Shown here: positions 11,504-24,285 of the stretch, in pieces
Layout of the letters: each line of letters opens with the position of its first letter
Position numbering within the stretch: the stretch's first letter is position 1
Notes under the pieces: generated by a model
What the model saw: the letters and a program-made list of their open reading frames with translations, nothing else
Database searches by the model: none
Told to the model about the DNA's origin: nothing
From: Membranipora membranacea
Taxonomy: Eukaryota; Bryozoa; Gymnolaemata; Cheilostomatida; Membraniporidae
Reading direction: 5' to 3'
Length of the DNA stretch: 60,000 bases
Assembly (NCBI GenBank): GCA_914767715.1
Contig: OU612072.1
Coordinates: 21,888,001-21,948,000, forward strand
Made by a program: the position numbers and the translations under genes

Positions 11504-13209
11504 CCTTTTGCATAGCGATGTACCTCTACTAGAAGCACAAAGCCCTAACACATAGTCAATGTTTCGGACAAGCTACAATACCACTTCAAAATTAATTTGG
11601 TTATGTCCATTTAAAATTTCTCGATGAAATTTTCCACAAAAAATATTTTTCTTCACTTCAAGCTAAATAGATGGCCATAGCATGGTGAAACAGGAATGCT
11701 TCATGAAAGTTGTAGTTACTCAGGGTTGGCAGAGTTGCCTCTAGAACAAACGGTTTTGGTCCTTGCTATATTCAAAATAAATTGAAAAGGCAGCTAATCT
11801 AGAGGGGCACATGATAAAATAAAAACTCTTATATTCATTTATGTTTTCATGCAGTAAATAACTTTAACTAGGCGAAATGCAAGTTCTCTGCTATTAACAA
11901 TTATGTTGAAAGTTTTACAAAGGGATCCATACTATAATAACATAGCAACATTTTTTGATGATATAGCTGACCGGAATTTAATGTTGCGTTCATAAAATTT
12001 GTCACCACTCTAGACATTCTGCATAACAAGTTGGCTTACATCCTCGTCTTATCCTACTTACACAAATTTATAATTAAGTAAAATGTAAATGAACATTAAT
12101 CTGATAATAACCCTTAAATTTTCAGTAAAAATCATAATTGTTTTCTACATTTGTAGACTACATTACTATTATTAGGAGTTAATAATCCCATGAGACAGAA
12201 ATATGATAGTACAAATCTAAAAGGTGAGCGCAAGAATTTTATTCTCAAAATTCCGCTGCTTTAGCTAATCAAAGCTTGGTATTGTATGTTGTTAAAGCAG
12301 TGAGCAACCAGAATGCAATGCGCTGCAGATTAGGACTACAGTACAAAATTGTCTCCAACTTATCAATTTAGAAAAGAGGAACAGAAGTGAACAAAGCTGT
12401 TGTGAGCCTTTCAAGTTTTTCAACTGTGTTTCCGATAACTTATAACATTATCATACACTTGACCACCAAGAACTTAGTTGATTAAAAATAAATAAAACAG
12501 TTGATTAAAATCAGTTGTCATATCACACGCCACATCCCAAGCATGGGCGGCAAAATATTATTTGCCTCAGGACCTATGCCACAATATCTGCGCCAGATTG
12601 CTCTCTGTTTGCAGGCAGGTCGGAGCAAACCTGGAGGCCAACCCAACCCCAGAAGTCGAAGGACTGCAGTAGGATTTTAACCGCAAAAGGCCGTATCCAG
12701 CTGAGCCGCCTCATACTCCGTAGTTGAAACCTTACACAATTTATCACATGTGATGAAACACATTCTGAAATCTGTTTATGGGTACCAATGACTTTATATA
12801 ATAGGGGAATTTCATATCCTAATACCAACAGTCGATGACTCCGCAGTTGCACATTCCCCCATTACACCAATTTCTCTTTTACCGAATTAAAAAAAGGTAG
12901 CTATACTGCGCGCTGTGAAAATGAACTTCTAATTCTATGGACAAATCCCTGTTTACCTCACTGGTTATTGATATTCAAGGCTGGCTGAGAGTAAGGTATT
13001 GTATTTGCCTTTCAATCATGGAATGTGTCACTTGCTAATGTACAACTACACGATAGGAAATTTCTTCCATCATTCCCACGGATTAATAGAGCACTGAAAC
13101 GCAAGGGAGCATAACTCCTAATATGTGAATTTAGTAGTGTAGACATGCGATACAAAATTCGGTGTGACTAATCACGTAATTGATGCTATTGGACTAGTCC
13201 TGTGGCAGC
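11504..13209. other. Single-copy stretch with a possible LINE 5' relic
   Basis: Mostly AT-rich without genes. At about 12588-12660 the plus strand reads RLLSVCRQVGANLEANPTPE. This resembles the degenerate 2A-like N-terminus (LLxxCGDVExNPGP) known from some CR1/L2 LINEs of marine invertebrates. It is soon followed by stops. The similarity is weak and could be coincidental. Confidence 0.3.
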
Positions 13210-15800
13210 CCCTCCCCCCCTGTTGAACCCACAAACGTCGCAAACGTCGCAATCTAGCGTTCCACTAACGCCGCAATCCCAAAAACGTCGCAACGAAGGG
13301 TTTTTATTACGTCGCAAACCAAAAAACGTCGCAACTTTTTAAATGTCGCAATAGCTCGAACCCACTAACGTCGCAAATGTCGCAACTCAACTTAAATGCC
13401 GAGTTGTCTCCTCATTTGATGCAAATTGGTGATGATGATTTGTTGCAAGACGTAGATAGGAGCATAGGATTTTCAAAACACGGTGGAGAATTGAATATCA
13501 ATGTTATATGTTGTGCTTTGGATAATTGTTGAGTATTTTTCAGGTTATTTGAATTATTTTCTTCACTTGTTAATTGTTAATTCAGAATCCATTAATGCTG
13601 TCATAAAAGGGATGCTTACCAACATCTAGCAGTTATAGTGACATTCCAATTTGTAATGTGCCTCAATGTTTCATTTAGCCAATGATTGAAATCGTCAAGA
13701 GGTATTGACACAGGTTGATTGAGTGCTATATTTTTTCTCTTGCTGGCATAGCCTTAATCCATCAATAAAAAATGTTACATCATTCCCGTGACTGAACGCT
13801 TTGGTTTTCTCAGATGAATCAAGTCAATTTTTTTTTATCATGTACCATGTCAGTTTGAGCTGTTACATTATAACGATCGACGATGCTCGGATAAAGGAAA
13901 CAATTTTTCAATATTTTAAATTCAATAGGAGTTGTTCCCTCACAAATTAAAATAAGATAACTCATAACTATGTTTTCTACATCCTACTTATGAAATAAAA
14001 TGTTATGGTAGAGAGTAATTCCATTCTCCCTGGTTGAACATGAATGATTCTTGGTAACAAACAGATGCACATGAATTACCATCAGAGAGCCCTGAGCGTG
14101 TTTATTGTGAAGTTTGATCAATGGAAAGAAAAACCTGTGTGCCTAGACAATATTGTGTGCCATGTGAATATTTTGTCTTACCATGTTAGATTTATTTAAC
14201 AAAATTGGATAATCAGAAGAATAAGGCTACAGCAGATCTACTTAGCTCTTTTGTATTTTATTCATTGACCCCTCCTCCATACCATAGGTAGTAGGCAGCC
14301 TACTGTATGTATAGGTACAATAGATTGATACTGTTTCACATGCTGGCTAGATAGAAAAAAGCAAGGTGGATTTTTAGAGGTAGGATAATGGGCTTTGGGT
14401 ACCCAGGCATAGTTGAGCTGCAAATTTTATCAATTGATTTCAATACTAAACAAGCCAATCACGATATCTCAAAAAATCATCTGCTGGCTCCTTACCCTGT
14501 CTTGACAAGCTTTGCTGGAGGGGTTCCCCCCTCCTTCAAGCAATGCTTGTCAAGACAGGCTACTGTTTGCCATGGTCTTAAGAATTAAGAATTTTACTTG
14601 AATAATATCTATATAACCATGGCCATTAACAATGAGCCCCTTGGTCACAAAGCGATATTAAATTCTGTAAATTTTCAATTGCACTATCATTGACCTGCAG
14701 TCCACAGTCAAGGTCCCTGCCCATAACTCAAATTTCTTTGACAAGGATTTGCGTTTACAAACTGCATTTCATTCTACAACCTATCGTGGTACATTCAAAT
14801 TTTTATAAGACTGTAAAAATTTAAAACGACAAGCTCAAAATCTTGTTCAAAGTTGCTAGAGCACTCTAGATTACAGAGTGATAAAAACACAATTGCCATT
14901 ACGCAAGTCAATGTTCTAAAATCCCTACCTATTGTATGCTAATGCTTCTTATAGTATCCAGTTTAGGTTTTATTATCATAAACTTTATATGAAAACCATG
15001 AAGTTTCATCTTGGGAATGATGTTAAAATTCCTTAGTCAGTAGATAAAGGATAAGTCATAAAGAGATGAAGCGGTTCATGCATAAATGACTTAACATTTT
15101 TTCTGGTATTTCAAGTAGTGTAAAAGCATAGCCTATATCAAACATGAAAGTATATTTCAAGCTTGACATGTATGCAGATATTCGCCTTACTCGTGCTAAA
15201 TCTTGATAATCATCCCGTATAAAACAGCAGTGACAAATTCTGAGCAAGTAGCAAGTTTTATCATTATCCTAGGAAGTTTTTCTCTGATAAAAATTGGTAC
15301 AATATTCTCAATATTTCAACTCCCACAGTGTTTGAAATCCGTATCTTCTACCAACTGGTACGTCACTACATCTGCTAGAAGTTGATTAGCGTCTCTTTTA
15401 TGACAGCATTAATGTATTCTGAGGTAACAATGAAGAAAGTGAAAAAAATGATTCAAATAACCTGAAAAATACTCAACAAATATCCATAGCACAATATTAT
15501 AGCGTTGATATTCAACTACCCACCATGTTTTGAAGTTTGTATGCTCCTATCTACGTCTCGCAACATATCATCATCACCAATTTGCATCAAATGAGAAGAC
15601 AACTCAGCATTTTTGTTGAGTTGCGACATTTGTGACGTTAGTGCGTTCGAGCTATTGAGAAGTTTAAAAAATTGCGACGTTTGTGGGTTTGCGACGATAT
15701 AAAAACCCTTCGTCACTACTTTTTGGGATTGCAACGTTAGTGGGACGCTAGATTGCGACGTTTTGACGTTTGCGACGTTTGTGGGTTAAACACCCCTCCC
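13210..15800. mobile_element. Foldback-type element with long terminal inverted repeats
   Basis: The left arm (about 13210-13612) and right arm (about 15394-15800) are inverted copies over about 400 bp, with weaker similarity extending further inward. The outer parts are crowded with the nonamer acgtcgcaa and variants, about nine times in the left arm. Inner parts share an open segment (HLMQIGDDD, DVDRSI, SKHGG), seen on the plus strand in the left arm and the minus strand in the right. Total length is about 2.6 kb, and no transposase is recognised in the interior. It could be a foldback or Mutator-like derivative. Target duplications are not clear. Confidence 0.7.
14496..14559. repeat. Hairpin-forming inverted repeat
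   Basis: cctgtcttgacaagc (14496-14510) pairs perfectly with gcttgtcaagacagg (14545-14559). The G-rich/C-rich inner sequence (GGAGGGG against CCCCTCC) can extend the stem. It lies inside the foldback element. Function is unknown. Confidence 0.6.
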
Positions 15801-18358
15801 CTATCTTCCGCTTCAATTTATAAATATGCAATGTAATGGTGATAAGGTAAGTTGCATCATGTTGCATGTAATAAGCGACTAGTTGGTTCAAGCAAGGGAA
15901 AGTGATAAAATAATGAAATAGTTTCAGAACTTCTCAAAGCAAAAAATGAAGCAATATTTAGGTTCCCTAAGAAACAAAATTACTCCTAGCTGTTAGCTGG
16001 TTTCAGCAAATATGGTGGTTACTATAAAACGCGTATGCCCTCTCTGGATGAATTATTCAGTTCAGTTCGGTTAGGCTATGTAACTCACCAATCGTCCCTA
16101 GTTAGTATTAACACAATCCTTAATTTCTGACATTGCATAATTTGTTGGTTGAGATGATCAATGTTTGACACATTATGATTGATAGGGCGATTAGCAACAC
16201 ACTATCTGAATTCTTTCTCATTTTTCCACTCAGTTTCAAGTCTCGTCTTTTCCCATATTAACTCACTGTGACGTCATTTGCTGATATTATGTAGGCCACA
16301 ATGGGTACTTCTATGCAGTGAACACTACATCAATACCCCCGGGTCGCTGGGCCCAAGCACTCCATAGGCAATGCTGACTAATGAGAACCTACATCATGAT
16401 TATGTTTCATGTCCTTTAAAGACAGCTTTAGAGCTGCTAATGAACAGTGATTTACATTTAAATTTTAAATTTACATAAAGAAAACACAGTTGAAGGTGAG
16501 GTGGTTATCTTATTTATTTTTCTATCCCCTGGAAACCTTAAATTGACTTGGGAATGAAATGAAACCGAGAAGATCGGAAATCAATTAACTCTTTTTTGAC
16601 TCATTGATCTCAATATTTGTTTAACATTAATCTTTGTGTCTTTTTGCAAACTGTAGAAGGGTCTACCCTTAGTGCATAACAATAAGAAAACGAGAGCATT
16701 GATATCAGGTGACACAGAAGCAGAAGAGCTGACGAGAGATTTTTGACGCGAGAGGCTAAGGTGATGTAAAAGTATTAAACATCGGTCTTTTCATCCAAAA
16801 AATGAATCATATTATATTATACCTCCAACTGTGCAGGTTGAGCATAACCAATTCACCCCTTATCTTCTAAGTATCATTGTTTTTTTGCAGGTAAACAAAG
16901 GTGTAACTACTCCTTCCTTTGTTTTTGACCATGGATGGTTAATATGTGGTCTTACTAATTTGAAATAAAGATTTCTGAAAGCTAATTAAAAATATGGCCG
17001 CATCATCTAGCAATCGCGTTGTCCAAAGATTTATACAGGAGTGGGCAACTCGAGTTGGCTCCACGTACTCGAGTTATGGTCAAAAATAATTTACCAAGCC
17101 CAAGAGTAGAGTAAACACAGCAATTACACTGATTAGAGTAGAGTGAAAAAGAGTGACACAGGTCTCAGAGTCAAGTATGTCCTGAAAATCTGAGGTCTGT
17201 ATGTAGCTCCATAATTGCTTATGCCTGCATCAGAAGAAGCTTCCTCTAAAGCATTACAAATCAGGAAAATCATTTTCATTTGAGCAGCCGCATGGCTTTA
17301 AAAGGTCTGACAGCACAATTATTTATATCATTGGATTGCTCATCTCCTTAGGAACATAGTGGTTATTTTTTTAGTAAACAAGGAAAACATCTGCCAAGGT
17401 CTGTAGCTCGTTAACTCACAACACAACTTAACCACAAAAGAAGATTTCTCTTTACAATCAATTTATTGGCTTTTTTTGTCTTTTCGAGATGTGGGTATAA
17501 CTTGGGTTCACAAAACTTCCTTATTGTTCTGAAAAGGTTCAAGGATAAAACTACTTGTAAATATATTTGTGCAATCTATTGACTCTAAGAATAGGTCAGA
17601 ACACTGTGCGATGAATCACAAGATATTTGCTAAAGCTAACCGTATAGGACATTAACCATTCTATTTCTTAACCAGTAAAGGAGTCAGATAGTCATAGCTA
17701 GCGGCCCCAACAGGCAACCAGCATAAAACGTTCATTGGACGCCCCCTGTTGCAATAACCGCATCAGTTACAGTTTCAACTCATAACCCAGTTATCCGGTG
17801 GCGAGAACATAGGCCATAGATTATGACACTTCACCAAATCATCAGCATCAGCCAATTAAAGGGGATATAAATATCGACTAACCTGAGGACCCACACCAGC
17901 CTATTCCGATTTGACCAAGCTTCTAAGCCCCCAGTAACGAGTTCACATCAATGCTCACTCCTTCATTGGGAACTAACTCAACCAGATTAGTGGTACAATA
18001 GTCATGGTGCCCTTATATGTCAATAGAGAAAGATGGCAGTGCAGAAGATGAATATCAAACAGCAGAGGGCAACTGATAGCAGAAATTGATGCAGAAGAAG
18101 CAGAGATAGACCAGCGGTCAGTCAAGGATTACATGTCCAAACACTGACAATTATGCTGAAGTTTCAACTCACTATCACCAGTTAATCAGTAAAAGCTCCA
18201 CCTCCAATTATAACACTTCTTGGTAATCAGAAACTACTTACTAATTGTCAAGCAATATAATGAGTCAATTAGCTTTACATTATTCCCTTTATCGAATGCT
18301 AACATCTCAAAGGGGGCTTTGATATGAACAGAAGATATGTCCACCCCTTTTTACATAG
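15801..18358. other. Single-copy stretch, nothing firm
   Basis: No supported gene. At 17037 the sequence caggagtgggcaactcgagt resembles a hAT terminal repeat (CAGGGGTGGGCAA type), but no matching inverted partner was found nearby. Confidence 0.35.
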
Positions 18359-18413
18359 CGATCGCTTAAAGTATCTAGGTACTATAATAGTACCTAGATA
18401 CTTTAAGCTATCG
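18359..18413. repeat. Near-perfect 55-bp palindrome
   Basis: A 21-bp perfect arm (18364-18384) and its complement (18388-18408) are separated by a 3-base loop. Past one mismatch on each side, four more base pairs extend it to 18359 and 18413. It can extrude as a cruciform or fold as an RNA hairpin. It lies about 110 bp from the start of duplicated module S. Confidence 0.8.
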
Positions 18414-18521
18414 AAGATTTCCCTGTTCTTCAAACAATTAATTGATTGATGGATGAGTCAAAGCAGAAATGACAGATGTTATTATTTCGAACCATTGGAA
18501 TGCTCAAAATACTGTCAGTGG

Positions 18522-20520
18522 CAATAAAAGGACCTTATGGGCATTTTGCTGGCCATAAAGGATTTCAACTCTGAGGTTTATCTCCTCTGCTGAAACCGGA
18601 AGCAAAAGAGTAAATGAGATGATGGCCATGAGAAATGCGCAACAAAACAAACTGACATGAATGCCTTATAATACTAGATCACTTGGGAATAGATATAATT
18701 TCAAAACTGCCTCTGCTGCTGCCTTGGGGCCTACGGTTGAGGTTCAAAAATCAAAAGTCATGTTTTCATAAGATTCCTAAACTTTCTGAGAATTTGTGAG
18801 CATCATGAGAACCTACAAGTGTGTATAACTTTTTGAGCTGGTGACCCTGCACTTGTCATTTATAGCAGGATGGATCAAAAGACTCAAAAGTGATGACATT
18901 ATCTCTCATGAAAATTTTACATAACTTGACATGATTTTTTTACTTCACCTATCTGTTTTATTAGCCTACCTGTTTTATTAGCATACCTGTTTTATTAGCA
19001 TACCTGTTTTATATTCGTAATTTTTACAGAATTGTAGAAACATAAATAAAAAAAGCACATAACTAAAACCTGTATGACCATATTCACTGGGCAAACTACA
19101 GGTTTGGATAGTTGTTGCTCAGGATGATCTAAACTGATTATGATGACCAATGTGCCTTTCTAAAATTCATAAATGTGTGTGGCCGTTCACCACCTCCCAA
19201 CAACCTTGCCACTTCATAGGTATTAAGCTGAAATCAAAGAAATTGCCAATAACAATCTATGGCAGACCTTATCAGTATTGAGGACTGCCAAATTTACATT
19301 CAGCAGATTCAGCTCTCAAATATGCAATCACTATCCTGCAGCAGTTTGATGAAATCAATCCCATTCACAGCCAGTGAAATAGTGGCCAGACCTTTTAAGA
19401 TTTTCATAAAGTCTGTCAAGTACTACTGCCAAAATTCACTTTTATCCTTGGTTAAGTGATTATAAATTGTTTAGTGGTGTTGGCATTTGCAGCTAACAGT
19501 TGATAATCCCTGAAAACCTATAGTAATAGGTGTAGTGGGACCTAATCCATTATCATAGGCAATGGATCTAAGTAGATAATTAATTCCTATAATTACAGCT
19601 ACAACAATTAACTACTGGCAAGAATCCAGTCAGACAGCCCAAATTTGAGTCCATTGTGTCAAAATAAATAAAAATCTCAATATTAAACATTGTTGATAGC
19701 TAAAGACAATACAGCCAGCTTTTTCTGTGTGAATAGCATAAATTTTCCCAGGAAATAGGCAAAATTAATGTCAATACACAGCATTGAGTTTTGATATCTT
19801 GCACAAAATACCATGCCGGCTACATGTTGTGTTATCATCTAATGTTTTCAACATCCACCACAAATTGCGATATTCTTGCTTAGCAGACATCTTGTATAAA
19901 ACATTTACATTGAGATACTAAGTTTTTGACTCCTTATGCGGTCAGAATATCATGGATCCATATTGATATAAGTCGGAATTGTATTGACAGACTGTATGAC
20001 AATGGACAATGTGTCCACAGTTCTTGAGTTCAATTCCATCAATGACATAGGTGAACGGCGATCATTTTGGATTCAAGGAAGAAGGCAAACAGCACACCGA
20101 TAATTGTATGTTTAATGCAGCTTTGTTTGAATGAATTAAAAACAGGAATCCATCATCCTGAGTTAAACTCCGGATCACAATTTAAAGGATAATGATTTCA
20201 ATGCTTGCTGCTCAGGTGTTAATCTTACACCTGTCAAACTTTGCAAACTTTGATGATTATACTTTGTGATCGAGTCAACCCAGGGATTAATTTTTGATCT
20301 CTTAGTGTGAAAGGTTTGATACTACTGCTCCATCCATTCTGTCGTCACCGAAGTCTAAATATATTTTGAGAAATCCTTGATTTTGTTTGCACTGCGAAGA
20401 TACTCATGTTAGTATCGCCTGAGCCTGATTTTCTGACAACATTTACAACTTTTTGATGCGGTCGTAATTTATAATTTGTAATTTTACTTTGCTGGACGAT
20501 ACTATAGTATAGCTTCAGAA
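18522..20520. repeat. Module S, copy 1 (short satellite allele)
   Basis: Near-identical to 37015-46475 apart from the 17-bp satellite, which has about 4 units here. It contains a 66-codon open frame (19259-19459, plus) that differs by one residue from 45196-45396. That conservation means little because the whole module is recent. A 63-codon minus frame (20345-20536, MKIASVLKLYY) recurs at 46281 and 56125 but carries a stop in the copy near 48830, so it is probably non-coding. Confidence 0.75.
18949..19013 (+). repeat. 17-bp satellite, short array (about 4 units)
   Basis: About four copies of cctacctgttttattag variants. They sit between the same flanks (about acttgacatgattttt on the left and atattcgtaatttttacag on the right) that bound the 7.46-kb array at 37490-44950. 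Confidence 0.9.
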
Positions 20521-20639
20521 CGGAGGCAATTTTCATTGATTTAATATCAGCAATTCTACTGCCAGCCAGTTATGATATTACAAAACTGAATGGCAGCTGC
20601 CCTACTCATTGGGGAAAAATTTACCTTTATGATGGTAAA

Positions 20640-20970
20640 CACTCTGTTATGTTAACTAGTATATCGACTCCACATTATGGCGCCGTTTTTCGGCATTTCC
20701 AAATTCCATGAATGTTTTGAAGGTAATATAGTTTTTAAAATTTTAACACATTCCATCGATCTCTGGAAGTGATGTAACAATTTTCTTGACAGTGGGCTAA
20801 ACATTGAGTTTGCCAAATTGAGATTGATTCCTAATAATTGTAACAGAGATTGATGTGAGATGGTTCTTGAAAACAATTTCCATTGAGAACTGAAAGGCAT
20901 TCAGATTGCATTACATTGTGGTAGCCAGTGTTCACCTTTCGGATGGATTCTGACACTTCTCACTTGTGGG
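20640..20970 (-). pseudogene. LINE-like RT C-terminal fragment, C2
   Basis: Copy of the fragment at 330-650. A 2-bp change in the Ile-Leu codon region shifts the frame (open 20652-20900, LLGINLNLANSMF), so the protein reading differs from C1 and C3. This confirms lack of constraint. Confidence 0.4.
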
Positions 20971-21079
20971 TGAGCACAATTCCAAAAATTTGAAAATCAA
21001 AACACATACATACATACATGCGATATAGTTTTCGATGTGTTATTTCAATAGCATAATCCAACAAACAAACTGAACATAC

Positions 21080-21226
21080 CCTGAAGGTAACTCTACCAGA
21101 TGACAATCACTCATATCCAGTTCCTCTAGTCTTGTAAGTCCTGATAGCGTATCACTCAACTGATCATCTGTACTCAGATTGTTGTTTGTGACATACAGGT
21201 CCTTCAGTGATACCATCTTTGAAATG
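21080..21226 (-). CDS. LRR exon cassette C2
   Basis: 147-bp phase 2-2 exon with the same acceptor (CTTGCAG) and donor (GG|GTATGT) as C1. First LRR SLKDLYVTNNNL, second RLEELDMSDCHL, ending VELPSG. Variable concave residues are D,Y,T,N and E,D,S,D. It differs from C3 at 14 of 147 bases, mostly non-synonymous and in exposed strand positions. The adjoining 280 bp of intron differ by two substitutions and one indel. It is predicted to be spliced with neighbouring cassettes into one LRR solenoid. Confidence 0.75.
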
Positions 21227-21239
21227 CTGCAAGGTACCA

Positions 21240-21569
21240 ACAAAACATTGAAATTTGTTCATAACAGAGAGTGGTGAAATCTGAATTCGACATTGATAAT
21301 AAGATGTTGAAGGTTGCAGTCGATTGCATGTCTCTGAAAAGTTCAATGCGCCACTTTTACATTATGGTTGTCAAGCTCTGATGTGAAATCATCAAGCAGT
21401 TTGATCGAGGCGTCGACTGTCCCAATGTGCGTCTTGTAAGCAAACTGTGATGGCTCTATTACCTCTGTCAATTTGGATCTCATTTATTTTATCATAACCT
21501 CCTCAGTAAGCTTGTCAAGGTGAAACGATATTGACACTGATGAATGGTCTTTGTGTTTGGGAGGGCTAC
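21240..21569 (-). pseudogene. LINE-B RT fragment, C2
   Basis: Antisense copy of the C1 fragment with FAYKTHIGTVDASIKLLDDF and, in another frame, NFSETCNRLQPS. The latter corresponds to motif A and the following DRLQPSILL region of CR1/L2 RTs. It is frameshifted and stop-containing. Confidence 0.6.
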
Positions 21570-21844
21570 GCTGGAGCTGAGTGGTCGCTCGGAGTGACAG
21601 GCTGAACTCACACAGCTATCTACAATTGTTGTCTGTTTTCCAGTTCAACCATTGAGTACAGTATTAAAACCTATACTAAAATCCAGCAACCATCCCACAG
21701 ATCGCTGTCGCTTATGACTCATTGAATAATACGCTTTGGCAGAGAGGAGTTTAGAAACTCAAAATCTCAGGACGTTGCCTCTACCATCTGTTCAAATACT
21801 GGAGTCTGATATGCATTTGGAGCCTCATAATCTGGTAGAAATCC

Positions 21845-22130
21845 CATCTCATGTATATGGTGGATGTTGAGAAGTCAACATCATCTGAAGACTTCCAGAC
21901 ATGGATCTCAGTGGAGGGTGAAGAAGATGTTTGCTTGCCTCTAAATGTCATATTGAATTTGATGCAATCTGCATCGGAAATTCAAGTTAAATGCAAGAGA
22001 GCCCAAATCCGACCAATCCATAGGGTTGCTTGCCCCTCCAAACACAAAGACTATCAGCCAGGGTCAATATTGTTTCACCTTGGATTCTCTCTACCTGGGA
22101 TTCTCTCCTGGGAAGGAGATGGGGCGAGCT
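21845..22130 (+). pseudogene. LINE-B RT N-terminal fragment, sense strand, C2
   Basis: Plus-strand open stretch 21851-22132: VEKSTSSEDFQTW, CKRAQIRPIHRVACPSKHKD, then VSILFHLG-like residues that depart into non-RT sequence. It is the start of a LINE RT domain in inverted orientation to the fragment at 21240-21569. Confidence 0.55.
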
Positions 22131-24078
22131 AGCCGGATATCCAGTGAAGGGAAAAGGCAAAACTTCTCAAGACGGGCAAACTGCATAAAACTCAATCTAG
22201 TTACAAATTTAATCATAGTTACGGACTGGGGTCAGTTTGGGAGCATCGAATGAGAAAGTTATAAAGCATGATAAATGGGATAGATCATATCAAACAATTT
22301 CCTGAAGGCTTTTTATCCTAGCTGTTTTAAAAGTGGTCTTCATTCCTGATCCTTGCTGATTTTTTCAAATAATCCATTTAATCAAAGTTGTATGGAGCTT
22401 CGAGCTTTATTAAGGAAGTTTATGTTTTTGTGTGTATAATGAAAAAAACAGAAACGATCTCGAATAACTAGTTGCCAAGATATTCACATGTAAAGACCAT
22501 TTTTGGAAAAGTGCACATGATCGCGAATATGTATGTAATCGTGCCAACACAATTTATGATTTTTTTTGGACTTTATTGGCATAAATTTCATTCAATGAGA
22601 ATCTTGAAAGTTTTAAATGTTTGAAGGTTTTAAAAAGTAAATATCACACAGTTTCTTCATGCATAATCCAACTTTGAAATAGGTATGATATAGATGCTTC
22701 CACTTAATTCAAATGACCAAGCTGTCAGGTTTACCATTTTTGTTGCTAATCAGGAGGTTCAATTGTGTTTTGGGTTATGGTTATAATTTGTTGGTTTGTG
22801 TATTGATTTAGGAAAATTTTGATTAATGATTAATATTGATTAATATTTGTTCGATTTATTTTCAGAATAAAATAATAGTCCTGGATCCTATGGTTCTGTG
22901 GTCAGTTAATGGTACTCGCTCAATTAGACTCAGTGGCTGACAATATTAAACTTGGGTTACGAGACTATAGATAATTCTAACAATTAATCAACAAGACCTC
23001 AGCGGTAAGCAGAATGACTAGTGTACAATGTGCAAAAGTAACACTGCTGAGCACTGGTTTCAATTTGGTTTGGTTGTCAAGTATTTTAACTAGTTTCTAT
23101 TTTGATTCATAAAATTGTACAGAATTTTGGATTCAGAAAATTGGTGAAACAGTCCCATGCAGTGTTTCACTATAAGGTGGTATTTAAAAACTAATTTGTC
23201 TCATTTCATGTCCAATGATATGGAGACAAATACCTGAATACTAATTTAGTGTTTTGCCTTAAGATTGGCTCAAATATTCAAATAATGGGATGTCATTAAT
23301 ATCCCTCAACCTAAATCTGGATACCTGTCAGAGTAGGGTTAATGTCACTGTGGTTCTGTATGTTGATGTCCTGAACTATATTTCTGTGGTAATATTGGCT
23401 ATCATCTGCTCCGTGAATATCTCAATTTACTGCCATCGCCCAGTGCAGCTTAAGGTGTATGTTCTATGTTCCTATACCTGTGGCCTCTTGAGTCAAGTGA
23501 TCCAAGTAGATATGCTGCCGTTAGCCAGTGCAGCCCAAAGTATGGATTCTGTATCCTTGTGTCTAGGGCCTCTATATGTCAAGCCGTCCTAATATGTGTG
23601 CTGTCGTTAGCCAGTGCAGCTTGAAGTATAGATTCTGTGTCCTTATATATCTTGGCTCTGTTAACCAAGTTGTGATCCTTTTCTGTCGACTTCATAACAG
23701 AATCTTTGTGTGTCTGGGCTATGTTAGCTAAGTGTCAAATTCCACTGCTTCCTTCACTGCATCAATTTTGTCAGTGGGCTCTGTTAGCCGAGTGGTAAAT
23801 TCCTCTGTATTGTTCACCTAGTTCACCTTGATTTACTATTCTTCTTATTGTTTGTAGGCACTGTTAGGCTATGGTGACTGATTCTTCTGTGACTCAGCCT
23901 CAATTTTTCTGTGCCGTGAGTAGCTATGTGAACCGTTCTCCCGAAGTGTAGGCCTCAGATATGAGCTCCTGTATCGTCTATGAAATAAAAGTGCACTTTA
24001 ATCGTCTCTGTGTGTGCTGTCCTATTCTGCAATGTCCTCTAACTGAAGAGGGCTGTGTGTCAGGCTCCTTGTAGCCAA

Positions 24079-24285
24079 TCAATCATAATCTTCAATGCAA
24101 CTCTGGGATAAATACTGTCCTTTCTTGAAGGTGCTGTCGTATTCTGGTATCTTCACTGTACTGTGATATACTACTATCGTCTCTATACTGTCATATTCTG
24201 TACTGTCATCATCTGGTCCTTGGGGCTCGCTCCTTGGTTTGCTGTCTGAGTGCCTCTGCCTTATAAAGGTGGTGTTCATTGTCAT
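24079..24285 (-). other. 68-codon open frame, copy 1, coding status doubtful
   Basis: Acidic, tyrosine-containing frame with a TEYDSI motif (fits T-x-Y-x-x-I) and a second EYDS, ending CIEDYD. It recurs intact at 33403-33609 and 52417-52623. The few differences among copies (S/T, E/Q, V/G, H/Q, L/F) are all amino-acid replacing, which gives no sign of purifying selection. No splice or promoter context is evident. It may be a chance frame in a repeat-derived sequence. Confidence 0.2.

Larger units (their letters stand above)
20521..22270 (-). repeat. LRR unit C2
   Basis: Same order as C1: antisense LINE fragment, LRR exon, antisense RT fragment, sense RT N-terminal fragment. After about 22270 it passes into module D instead of module E or the CR1-like LINE. 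It is preceded by module S. Confidence 0.85.

Noticed and set aside
17037-17056. hAT-like end caggagtgggcaactcgagt
   Set aside because: No inverted partner or 8-bp duplication found within several kb.
19259-19459. 66-codon plus frame MADLISIEDC conserved with 45196-45396
   Set aside because: One replacement difference in a module that is about as conserved outside the frame; no domain, no splice context.
20345-20536. 63-codon minus frame MKIASV as a conserved gene
   Set aside because: The copy near 48716-48907 has an in-frame stop, and copies are similar only because the module is recently duplicated.
23290-23592. Hydrophobic 100-codon plus frame in module D as a membrane protein
   Set aside because: In the third copy the ATG is followed by TCA TAA, and the overlapping second frame is broken in the first copy. 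There is no sign of constraint.
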